From positions 105,287-169,286 of the forward strand of contig CAVUJG010000008.1 in the NCBI GenBank assembly GCA_963741755.1: a stretch of DNA of 64,000 nucleotides, written 5' to 3'. Positions 25,882 to 34,686 of the stretch are shown in pieces. The notes beneath the pieces were generated by a model. It searched no databases. It worked only from the letters and a program-made list of their open reading frames with translations, and was not told the DNA's origin. The translations under genes and the position numbers were made by a program. Position 1 is the first letter of the stretch. Every line of letters starts with the position of its first letter. The stretch is from Sva-07 sp963741755. Lineage in GTDB: Bacteria; Actinomycetota; Acidimicrobiia; Acidimicrobiales; Ilumatobacteraceae.

Positions 25882-27996
25882 ATGGGGGTGTCTTCGAGGG
25901 GCCTGAGCCTCACGCAACTGCAACGGGCCGCTTGGCAGTTGATGCCCGCGGCCGGGCTGATCGCGGTGCAGTTGATCTTCTTCGGAATGCCCGCCGGCGC
26001 CTGGGTACGCGGTGTGATCCTCGGCCTGCTGACCGCACTCCTGGCGATGGGCATGGCCCTCGTGTACCGGGCGAACCGGGTGATCAACTTCGCCCAGGCC
26101 GACCTCGGATTCGTACCGACATCGCTGGCGGTCGGACTGATCGTGTTCTCGGGTCTCCCCTACCTGTTCGGGTTCGGGGTCGGCCTCGTTGCTGCCGTCG
26201 CCTTGGGTGTGATCGTCGAACTCGCCTTCGTTCGACGATTTGCGAAGGCGTCGAGACTCGTCCTCACCGTCGCCACCATCGGGATCACCCAACTCCTCGC
26301 GGTGCTGGCCTTGCTCGTGCCCCAGATGTGGGACGAGAGCGCCGCCTCGCAGCGCATCCCGCCGCCGGTCGACTGGAAGCTCACCATCGGCACGTTCATC
26401 CTGTCGGCGAACGACCTGATCGCGCTGATCGTCGCCCCACTCGCCATGATCGCGGTCGCCGTCTTCCTCGGCGCCACCCGGCTCGGCACCGCCATCCGTG
26501 GGTCCGCGGAGCGCAGCGAACGCGCCCTGATGCTCGGCATCCCCGTCGCGTGGCTCTCGACGCTGGTGTGGGCAATCGCCGCGGCGCTGTCGTTCCTCGC
26601 CCTGTTCCTGCGCGCCGGCATCCTCGGCGTGCCGCTCGGCGCGGCGCTGAGCCTGTCGACGCTCGTCCTTGCACTCGCCGCCCTGGTGATCGGTCGGCTC
26701 CGATACCTGCCGACGGTCGCCGCCACCGCGATCGCGCTCGGCGTGCTCGAGTACGGCGTCGCATGGAACGCGAGCAGCCCCCTGCTGGTCACGCCGATCG
26801 TTGGCGCCGCGGTGCTCGTGGCGCTCCTGCTGCAGCGCCGCCAGTACGGGCGCGCCGACCGCGACGAGGCGGCCGCCTGGCGCCTCGCCGACGAAGTTCG
26901 CGCACTGCAGCCGTGGGTGGCGCGACTCCCGCTCGTCCGGCTCCTGCGCTGGGGCACCGCAACACTGATCGTCGTCGGCCTCGTCCTGATCCCGCTGTTG
27001 CTGCGCACCGACCAGATCATCAAGGCGACCGCGGTCGCCGTGTTCGCGGTCATCGGACTGTCGCTCGTCGTGCTGTCGGGATGGGCCGGGCAGATCTCGC
27101 TCGGCCAGATGGCGTTCGTCGCGATCGGCGCCGCCGTCAGCGGCAAAGCCACGATCACGTGGAGCGTCGACATGTCGCTGGCGTTGCTGCTCGGCGGTGT
27201 GGCCGGAGCCGTCGCAGCCCTCGTCGTCGGCCTCCCCGCCCTTCGACTGCGGGGCCTCTATCTCGCTGTCACCACGCTCGTGTTCGCCCTGGCGGTGAAC
27301 TCGTGGTTGCTCAACCGGCAGTTCTTCGGCTGGGTCCCACAGGAACGGATCGAGCGGCTCCCGCTGTTCGGACGGATCGACGTGTCGACGCCAACGCGCT
27401 TCTACGTGTACACGCTCGTCGTGCTTGCCCTGGTGTATCTGGCGCTGCGAGGAGTCCGCCACAGCCGCACCGGCCGAGCGATCGTCGCCCTGCGCGAGAA
27501 CGAACTCGCCGCCCAGGCCTTCTCGGTGTCGCCCGTCCCGGTGAAGCTCACGGCGTTCATCACCTCGGGATTCGTTGCGGGCATCGCCGGCGGGCTGTTC
27601 GTGCACCTCAGCCAGAGCTTCGACCTCACGAGCTACGGAGCGGCCGTCAGCCTCGAAGTCTTCACCGCCGCGGTCGTCGGCGGCCTCGGCGCCCTGTTCG
27701 GTGGCGTGCTCGGCGCCGTGTTCCTCAAGGGCAGCGAGTGGTTCATCACCTCGCCGGAGTGGCGTCTGTTGTCGTCGGCGCTCGGGGTGCTGATCGTGCT
27801 GTTGATCATCCCCGGAGGCCTCGCCAGCCTCGTGATCAAGATTCGTGACTGGTACGTAGAGGTCGTGCTGCGCCGCCGCGACACCGCCGTCGACGAGGTC
27901 GTGGTTCCCGCAGACCTGGGCTCGGGGGACCACGATCCGGCTGAGTCGACCACCGATACCGACACGGTCGACGACTTCGAACGGAGCACGACATGA
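25882..27996 (+). CDS. LivH-LivM fused ABC permease
   Basis: About 704 residues holding two branched-chain-amino-acid-type permeases in one chain. The first half has LivH features (ALVYRANRVINFAQADLGFV, then VELAFVRRFAKASRLVLTVA and GSAERSERALMLGIP). A roughly 40-residue charged linker (QYGRADRDEAAAWRLADEVR) leads to a LivM half (SLVVLSGWAGQISLGQMAFV, LRGLYLAVTTLVFALAVNSW, HSRTGRAIVALRENELAAQA, VLGAVFLKGSEWFI). The ATG at 25882 is preferred over TTG at 25870. The next gene overlaps by four bases. Substrate is unknown; Liv-family systems carry amino acids, amides, urea or aromatic acids. Confidence 0.88.
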   Translation: MGVSSRGLSLTQLQRAAWQLMPAAGLIAVQLIFFGMPAGAWVRGVILGLLTALLAMGMALVYRANRVINFAQADLGFVPTSLAVGLIVFSGLPYLFGFGVGLVAAVALGVIVELAFVRRFAKASRLVLTVATIGITQLLAVLALLVPQMWDESAASQRIPPPVDWKLTIGTFILSANDLIALIVAPLAMIAVAVFLGATRLGTAIRGSAERSERALMLGIPVAWLSTLVWAIAAALSFLALFLRAGILGVPLGAALSLSTLVLALAALVIGRLRYLPTVAATAIALGVLEYGVAWNASSPLLVTPIVGAAVLVALLLQRRQYGRADRDEAAAWRLADEVRALQPWVARLPLVRLLRWGTATLIVVGLVLIPLLLRTDQIIKATAVAVFAVIGLSLVVLSGWAGQISLGQMAFVAIGAAVSGKATITWSVDMSLALLLGGVAGAVAALVVGLPALRLRGLYLAVTTLVFALAVNSWLLNRQFFGWVPQERIERLPLFGRIDVSTPTRFYVYTLVVLALVYLALRGVRHSRTGRAIVALRENELAAQAFSVSPVPVKLTAFITSGFVAGIAGGLFVHLSQSFDLTSYGAAVSLEVFTAAVVGGLGALFGGVLGAVFLKGSEWFITSPEWRLLSSALGVLIVLLIIPGGLASLVIKIRDWYVEVVLRRRDTAVDEVVVPADLGSGDHDPAESTTDTDTVDDFERSTT

Positions 27997-30952
27997 CCGC
28001 ACCCGACCAGTCGGCTCCGATCCTCAAACGGTTCGGCTACGGGGTGCGACACCCCAAGCAGTGGATGACCGACCTGTGCGGCGGCGAGGCAGCGTTCCCG
28101 CTGCTCATCCTGTTCGGGCTCAACGCCGTCGACGAGCTCGACCGGACCGCGTTCGGCGTCCTGCTGCCAGAGATCCGCGACTCCTTCGACATCAACATCT
28201 CCACGGCGTTGTCGATCGTCGCGCTCTCGTCGATCGCTGCGTTGGCGCTGCAGGTACCGATCGCCCAGTACGCCGACAAGTCGAAGCGAATCCCGCTGGT
28301 GTTCGGCGGCGCCATCATGTGGGCAATGTTCTCGGGCATGACCGGGTTGGCGACCGGACTGATCATGCTCACGATCGCCCGCTCGGGGTCGGCGCTCGGC
28401 AAAGCCGTGATCGACCCCACGCACAACTCGCTGATCGCCGACTACTACCCGATCGAGTCGAGGTCGAGGGTGTACAGCTTCCACCGCGCCGCCAATGCGG
28501 TCGGTGCGTTCGTCGGCCCGCTGACCGCCGGCATGCTGGCGTACTACTTCGACTGGCGGGTGCCGTTCCTCGTGTTCGTGATCCCCACGGTGATCTTCGC
28601 CGTGCTCGCCCTGCGGATGAATGAGCCCATCCGTGGTCGTTGGGAACGCCACGCCACCGGCGCATCTCAGGAGATCATCGACACCGAAGAGGAGTCGCCG
28701 TCGTTCGCGGAGAGTTGGCGCACCGCCCACAAGGTGCGATCGCTCCAGCGAATCTGGTGGGCGCTGCCGTTCCTCGCCACCTCGCTGATCGGGTTCGTCA
28801 CCCTCGCCTCACTGTTGTACGACCAGAAGTTCGGTCTCGACGAGCGCGCCCGCGGCGTGGCAGCGGCCGTCTCCGAACCGTTCGCGCTCGTCGGACTGGT
28901 GCTCGGCGCCCGCATCGCCACTCGACGTTTCGCCGGCAACATCAAGGGCCTGATCCGGTTCGTGGCGACGGTGGCGATGCTGACATCCGTTGCATCCGCC
29001 GGCTTCGCCTTCGCCCCGAACGTGTACATCGCCGTGGCGCTCAACTGTGTGATCTCGGCGTCGTTGGCGATCATCGGACCTGGCGTGCTCGCCGCACTCT
29101 CGCTCGCAATCCCGCCGCGGGCCCGTGCGACCGGCTTCGCCATCGGCTCGTTGTGGGTGATCCCCGGGTTGTTCGTGCTGCCGGTGATCGGCTGGATCGC
29201 CGACAACTGGTCGATCGAGATCGGCATGCTCGTGATGATCCCGATGTTCGTCATCGGCAGCCTGATCCTCCGCAGCGTCGCCGACGTGATCGACGAGGAC
29301 ATCGGCCAGGTGTGGCAGTCGGCCGCTGCCCGTTCCGAGGTGCTCTATGACCGCCGTCAAGGACACACCAGCCTGTTGCTGCTCAAGGGCGTCGAGGCCG
29401 GCTACGACAACCGAACCGTGCTCCACGGCATCGACCTGCGCCTCGACGAGGGCGAGGTCGTCGCTCTGCTCGGCACGAACGGCGCCGGTAAGTCGACCCT
29501 CTTGAAGTCGATCAGCGGCATCGTCGAAGCGGATCGAGGAGCCATCGTGCTCGACGGGCGCGACATCACGCACGCCCCGCCCAACGAGATCGCTGCGCTC
29601 GGCATCGTGCAGATGCCTGGTGGCCAGGGCGTCTTCGGGTCGCTCACGGTCAAGGAGAACCTGGAGCTGGCCGGGTGGACGAACCGCCGGGATCCGGCAG
29701 GCGTCGCGGCCGCCACCGCCGAGGTACTCGAGATGTTCCCGGTTCTCGCTGACCGCCTCGAATCGCCCGCGGCGAACATGTCCGGCGGCCAGCAGCAGAT
29801 GCTGGCGTTGGCGATGAGCTTCGTGATGCGACCGAAGGTCTTGCTGATCGACGAGCTCTCGCTCGGCCTCGCCCCCGTCGTCGTCGGTCAACTCTTGCCC
29901 ATCGTGCGCCGCATGGCCGACGACGGGGTCACCGTCGTCTTGGTCGAGCAGAGCGTCAATGTCGCGCTCGACGGTCGCCGAGCGCGGCGTACTTCATGGA
30001 GCGCGGCACGATCCGGTTCGACGGCCCGACCGCCGAACTGCTCGAGCGGCCGGACCTGCTTCGCTCGGTGTTCCTCTCGGCGGCGCACAGCGACGACGAC
30101 GGCACCACCCACCCCGACATCGATCTCGATCAGGCCGTGATCGACCGAACCGAGTCCCCCGTGCTGTCGGTCACCGAACTGTCGGTCAGTTTCGGCGGCA
30201 TCCGTGCCGTCAACGGCGCCACGTTCGACGTGTGGCCCCGTGAGATCGTCGGGGTGATCGGCCCGAACGGCGCCGGCAAGACCACCGTGTTCGACCTGAT
30301 CTCCGGGTTCACTCCGCTCGACGAGGGCCAGATCGTGCTCAACGGCCGCAACATCACGTCGTTGAACTCTGCGGGCCGGGCCTCGATGGGACTCGGCCGC
30401 TCGTTCCAGGATGCCCGTCTGTTCCCCGAGCTGACCGTGTCGGAGACACTCGCGGTCGCGCAGGAGCGCTTCGTCGGGAGCCGCAGCATCGTGGTCGCCG
30501 CGCTCCACCTGCCGATGGTCGTCGACTCCGAACAGCACGTCGCCATGCGCGTCGACGAACTCATCGAACTGATGGGGCTCGGCGACTACCGCCACAAGTT
30601 CGTACGGGAGCTGTCCACCGGCACCCGACGTGTCGTCGACCTGGCGTGCCTCGTTGCACACCGGCCGGCGGTGATCCTGTTGGACGAACCCACCTCGGGT
30701 ATCGCCCAACGCGAGGTGGAAGCGCTGGCGCCGGTCATCCGACGGCTGCGCGACGAGATGGGCGCGAGCCTGGTCATCGTCGAACACGACATCCCGTTCG
30801 TGTCCGGCGTGTCCGACCGGCTGCTCGCACTCGAACAGGGTCAGGTCATCGCGACCGGACCGCCAGCGGACGTTCTGGCCCATCCAGACGTCATCGAGTC
30901 ATACCTCGGCACGTCCAGTGCCGCGATCACCCGATCAGGGGGAACGGAGTAG
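27993..30952 (+). pseudogene. MFS transporter fused to LivF- and LivG-like ATPases, frameshifted
   Basis: A very large hybrid of about 985 residues once two extra bases are removed. Residues 1-440 are a 12-helix MFS-type domain (FGLNAVDELDRTAFGVLLPE, YYPIESRSRVYSFHRAANAV). Next comes a LivF-like ATPase (LLGTNGAGKSTLLKSISGIV Walker A, MSGGQQQMLALAMS signature, VLLIDELSLGLAP Walker B), then a LivG-like ATPase (VIGPNGAGKTTVFDLISGF, LSTGTRRVVDLACLV, VILLDEPTSGI). Between the ATPases the frame breaks twice, at 29970 and about 29986; dropping one G at each gives ALTVAERAYFMERG, the expected LivF end. It overlaps the permease gene by four bases. The two nucleotide-binding domains can serve the fused LivHM permease; the MFS part is unexplained. 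Confidence 0.85.
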
Positions 30953-30955
30953 ATC

Positions 30956-32753
30956 ATGCAACCAGCACAGGCAGAGGGCGGGGGCTCCTCGTCGAACAAT
31001 CTCAAGAAGTGGGGGCCGATCGGAGCGATCGTGCTCGTCATCGCGGCCGTGGCCGGCATCGTGCTGGTCACGGGCGGCGACGACGACGATGGCGACGCAG
31101 CGGTCGACACCACGACGGCGGTCACCGAAGCACCAGAGGTCGACCGAGGCGCCGGACGCGACCGACGCTCCGGAGGAGACGACGCCCGACGGCACCGAGC
31201 CCGACGACGGCGGTGGCGGAGGCGAGATCGTCTACCCGCTGTCGTTCAGCCAGGCCGAAGAGCAAGGCGTCGAGGTTGCGTGGGACGAACGCTGCGACCC
31301 CGAGACCGGGAACCTCGCGATCAAGTGGTTCTTCGCACCCGAGTGCTACGCCCCGTTCGACGGCGACAACGGCGGCGAGACCACCCGCGGCGTCACCGCC
31401 GACACGATCAAGGTCGTGCAGTACCAAGGCCCCGACGACGACCCGATCATCAACTACCTGTCCGACGCCGTGAGCGTCGACGACACGAACGCCGAGTCGC
31501 AACAGACGGCAAACGACATGCTCGGCATGTTCGAGCAGTTCTACGAGCTGTACGGCCGGACCATCGAACTCGAGTTCTACGAGAGCACCGGTCTCGCCAA
31601 CGACGAGGTCACCGCCCGCGCCGACGCCGTTCGGATCGCCGAGGACTTCGAGCCGTTCGTCGTGCTCGGTGGTCCAGCATTGACGAGTGCGTTCGCCGAC
31701 GAACTGACCGCCCGCGACGTCATGTGCATCGGCTGCACGCCTGGTCAACCGCCGGAGTGGTATGCCGAGCGGGATCCGTACGTGTACGGCCTCGCAATCA
31801 GCGCCGCCCAAGCTCGCGCCCACGGCACCGAGTTCATCTCGAAGCAGCTCGTCGGCGGCAACGCCGAGTTTGCAGGCGAAGCGTTCCAAGACCAACCGCG
31901 TGCCTTCGGCCACGTGTGGATCTCGTCGAGCCCGGAGTCGCCGGTGATCGCTGCTGCGTTCGAAGCCGACCTCGCCGAAGGCGGCGCCGCGATCGTCGAG
32001 TCGTTGCCCTACACGCTCGACCCGTCCACGATCCAGGCACAAGCGTCGCAGATCATCGCCAAGCTGAAGGCGTCGAACGTCACCACCGTGGTGCTCGTTG
32101 CGGACGGCATCGCGCCACGCGACCTCACCAAGGAAGCAACCGCCCAGGAGTACTTCCCTGAATGGGTGATCGTCGCCCCAGCGCTTGCCGACCTCACGGC
32201 CTTCGGACGCACGTACGACCAAGCGCAGTGGGCGCATGCGTTCGGGGTCACTCATGGTGCCGTTCCGGTCACGCCGGAGATCTCCGGCTTCTACGGGCTC
32301 TACCAGTGGTTCATGGGTGCCGAGCCGCCGGCAAAGGACACGATCGGCCTCCTGATGCCGAACTACACGTTCCTGGCGGCCAACCTGCAGTCGACAGGCC
32401 CGAACCTGACCCCGGAGAGTTTCCGGGATGCGCTCTTTGCAGGGTCCGGCACGACGCCGGCGCTGACCCAGCCGCTGTTGACCTACGGAACGGCCGCCGG
32501 ATTCTGGCCGGAGACGGACTACAACGGCGTCGACGACGCGACGCTCTACTGGTGGGATCCGAATGCGACCGGACCTGACGAGATCCGCAAGGAGGGCACC
32601 GGCATGAACACGTTCGTCGACGGCGGCAAGCGCTACCTGCCCGGCGAGTGGCCGACGGAGAACAAGCTGTTCGACCCCGAGGGTGCCGTGACGATCTACG
32701 AGGTCCCGCCGCCGGAGGAGACTCCGCCGGACTACCCCAGCCCCGCCGGCTGA
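30956..32753 (+). pseudogene. LivK-like substrate-binding protein, frameshifted near the N-terminus
   Basis: Extracytoplasmic binding protein of the Liv transporter, about 598 residues after correction. The N-terminus (from ATG 30956, three bases after the previous stop) has a membrane anchor, GPIGAIVLVIAAVAGIVLVT, and then an acidic, Thr/Pro-rich linker. In that linker one extra G at about 31138 breaks the frame (TEAPE then expected STEAPDATDAPEE). The rest is a type I periplasmic-binding fold: TRGVTADTIKVVQYQGPDD, MLGMFEQFYELYGRTIELEF, FEPFVVLGGPALTSAFADEL and QTNYTFLAANLQS-like segments. It is long for a LivK and is anchored by a helix rather than a lipid. Confidence 0.83.
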
Positions 32754-32762
32754 CCCACGCTT

Positions 32763-32806
32763 CTCGTGAACAACTCCACCGCACAGAGCGTGGAGTTGTT
32801 CACGAG
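32763..32806. terminator. Bidirectional hairpin terminator
   Basis: CTCGTGAACAACTCCA and TGGAGTTGTTCACGAG form a perfect 16-bp stem around a 12-base loop, with a further CGC/GCG pairing inside. It lies between the convergent binding-protein and histidine-phosphatase genes and includes the stop of the latter. There is no clear U-tract, as is common in high-GC Actinobacteria. Confidence 0.85.
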
Positions 32807-33384
32807 TTGGGCGTGGGGGCCGTCTCGTTGAAGGTCTGCAGGATCGGTCGGTCGCCGCGGATGGCGATCCGGCACACCGACGCGTGATCGAGATGGCAGT
32901 TGAACGAGATGCCGATGTCGACGCCGAGCGCCCACGCCACCGCGGACTTCATCGGCGACACGTGGCTCACCACGACGACATTCGCTGCGTTGGCCCGCTC
33001 GAGCAACTCATCGCACGCCCCTCGCACCCGCTGATCGAGTTCGGCCAGTGACTCGCCGCCCTGCGGCGTGAAGTGGGGATCCTCACGCCATCGGGACCAC
33101 ACCTCGGAGGGGACGTCGGCATGCGGTGTGCCCTCGTACTCGCCGTACGAGAGCTCCAGCCATCGGTCGTCGATCTCGATCGGTCGGCCGAATGCGGCCG
33201 CGGTCTGCATCGCCCGCTTGAGCGGGCTCGACACCACGAAGTCGACCTCACACCGGTCCTGGACGTAGGCAGCAACCGAGACGGCCTGCTGGCGTCCGCG
33301 GTCGTCGAGATCCTGGTCGAGTCGGCCCTGCAGGCGTCCCTCGAGATTCGCCTGGGTGCGGCCGTGGCGTACGAGGATCAACAC
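32800..33384 (-). CDS. Histidine phosphatase (phosphoglycerate-mutase-like)
   Basis: 194 residues. The catalytic RHG motif is at the N-terminus (LILVRHGRTQANLEGRLQG), the second catalytic region is VVSSPLKRAMQTAAAF and WLELSYGEYEGT, and the second histidine is in VVVVSHVSPMKSAVAW. Such enzymes act on phosphosugars, alpha-ribazole phosphate or other small phosphates; the substrate here is not clear. In Actinobacteria a phosphatase of this type is often close to the zinc-ribbon protein gene found two genes upstream here, as in the RNase H/CobC region of mycobacteria. The stop lies within the terminator hairpin. Confidence 0.87.
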   Translation of the reverse strand: MLILVRHGRTQANLEGRLQGRLDQDLDDRGRQQAVSVAAYVQDRCEVDFVVSSPLKRAMQTAAAFGRPIEIDDRWLELSYGEYEGTPHADVPSEVWSRWREDPHFTPQGGESLAELDQRVRGACDELLERANAANVVVVSHVSPMKSAVAWALGVDIGISFNCHLDHASVCRIAIRGDRPILQTFNETAPTPNS

Positions 33385-33423
33385 GTCACGCAGTGTCCCA
33401 CAGCAGCAGGTGCGCAGGACGTG

Positions 33424-33912
33424 TCAGCCGAGGCGTTCGGGAACAGCGTCGAGCTGACCGTTGCGCATGAACTCCGCTCGGCGCTCGCGGTCGCCGAGCC
33501 GATTGTGACGCCACAGCCACACGCAGATCGCCACGCCGATCGCCTCCAGCGGCAGGCTCCACCAACCACGATCGAGGATCGGCAGGGGCGAATCGTCGAA
33601 CGACACGCCGAAGAACGGCCACCAGAAGACCTCGGTGTTGTTCCAGGCGCCGTCGAACACCAGATGCAAGATCATCCCGATCGGCAACCCCAGCAGCAGT
33701 TTGCGCACGGGTTTACGACCCGACGTCGCGATCATCAGCGCCGCCAGCAGACCGACGCTGACGGTGACGCTGTGCAATGCCCGGGCGCCACCGAACACCC
33801 CGTCGGCGATCGGCAACACGGAGCCGACGATCAACAGGCGGTAGTCGAATCGCGGGTCACGGAAGACGACCCCGACGGTGACGACCGCAGTGCCGATGAA
33901 CCAGAAGAACAT
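33424..33912 (-). CDS. YdjM-like membrane-bound hydrolase (PF04307 type)
   Basis: 162 residues with about four hydrophobic segments (FIGTAVVTVGVVF, LLIVGSVLPIADGV, VSVGLLAALMIATS, LLLGLPIGMILHLVF) and a C-terminal one near EAIGVAICVWLW. Conserved polar residues in the membrane segments (LPIADGVFGGARALHSV and LHLVFDGAWNN) match the metal-binding Asp and His of the YdjM/DUF457 family, predicted membrane-bound metal-dependent hydrolases of unknown substrate. Lies between the histidine phosphatase and the zinc-ribbon gene on the same strand with short gaps (39 and 29 bases). Confidence 0.65.
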   Translation of the reverse strand: MFFWFIGTAVVTVGVVFRDPRFDYRLLIVGSVLPIADGVFGGARALHSVTVSVGLLAALMIATSGRKPVRKLLLGLPIGMILHLVFDGAWNNTEVFWWPFFGVSFDDSPLPILDRGWWSLPLEAIGVAICVWLWRHNRLGDRERRAEFMRNGQLDAVPERLG

Positions 33913-33941
33913 GGAGCCCTGGACGATTCAGACGAGACAGG

Positions 33942-34686
33942 TCAGACGATGAGAAGACGGCCGCAGTCGGGACAGTCGGTGACGCCGGTGTCGGCCGCTT
34001 CGTCCTTCACGGTGTCGATCTCGGCGGCCGAGAGTTCGAGGTGGCAACCCTGGCATTGCTTGCCGACCAGCGCAGCAACCGCAACACCGAGCGCAGCCCG
34101 CTTGCGGTCGTAGGTGGACAACAAGGCATCGGGCAGTTCGTTGCGCAGTTCGGAACGTCGGCCGGCGAGCTCTGCCAGTTCGCTGTCGATGTCGCTGACC
34201 TCGGCCGCGAGCGCGTCGTCGGCGAGTGCGAGGCGCGTGTGCAACTGTTCTTCGCCGCCGAGATGCTCCGACAGCTGGTCGTCGAGCGCCGACTGCTCCT
34301 CCAACGACTCCAACTCGTGCCCATCGAGCTCGTCGATCTGCTCGGTCAGCGTGGCCATCTCGTGCATCAGCGCCTCGGCCTCACGCGGTGCAATGACCGT
34401 CTTCATCTGCCCCTCGAGGCGGACACGGTGAGCGAGGAGCTCGGCACCCCGATGCTCGGCAGCCTCGATCGAGGTACCCAGCTCGTCGATACGGGACCGC
34501 AGTGCGGCCCGCTGCTCGCTCCCAGGCGCGCATGGCTGCCGTTGCGCTGGCGAGGTCGTCGCGCAGCGGCGAGTGCTCACGCCGGTGGCCGAGCTGATCG
34601 GCCTGCGTGTCGACGGCCTGGAGCGCCAGCAGCAGTTCCGGAATCGTGGTTGGTGCGCTCGGTGCGGTCTCCGCCGTGTCACTCAT
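33942..34686 (-). pseudogene. C4-type zinc-ribbon coiled-coil protein, frameshifted
   Basis: About 247 residues after correction. The protein is a long antiparallel coiled coil (IPELLLALQAVDTQADQLGH to LAELAGRRSELRNELP) ending in a zinc ribbon with two pairs of cysteines, CQGCHLELS and CPDCGRLLIV. The mycobacterial relative is Rv2229c; these proteins are thought to bind nucleic acid or ribosome-related partners, but the role is unclear. One base is out of place near 34520 (GAGCGAGCAG), where the frame of MRAWE continues as EQRAALRSRIDELGTS. Its ATG overlaps the corrected stop of the penicillin-binding protein gene (34679) by eight bases. Confidence 0.75.

Noticed and set aside
25828..28002. 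A 724-residue open frame on the minus strand opposite the Liv permease
   Set aside because: Composition is nearly all charged and Gln/Arg/Asp-rich, with no domain; it is the shadow expected opposite a GC-rich membrane protein gene.
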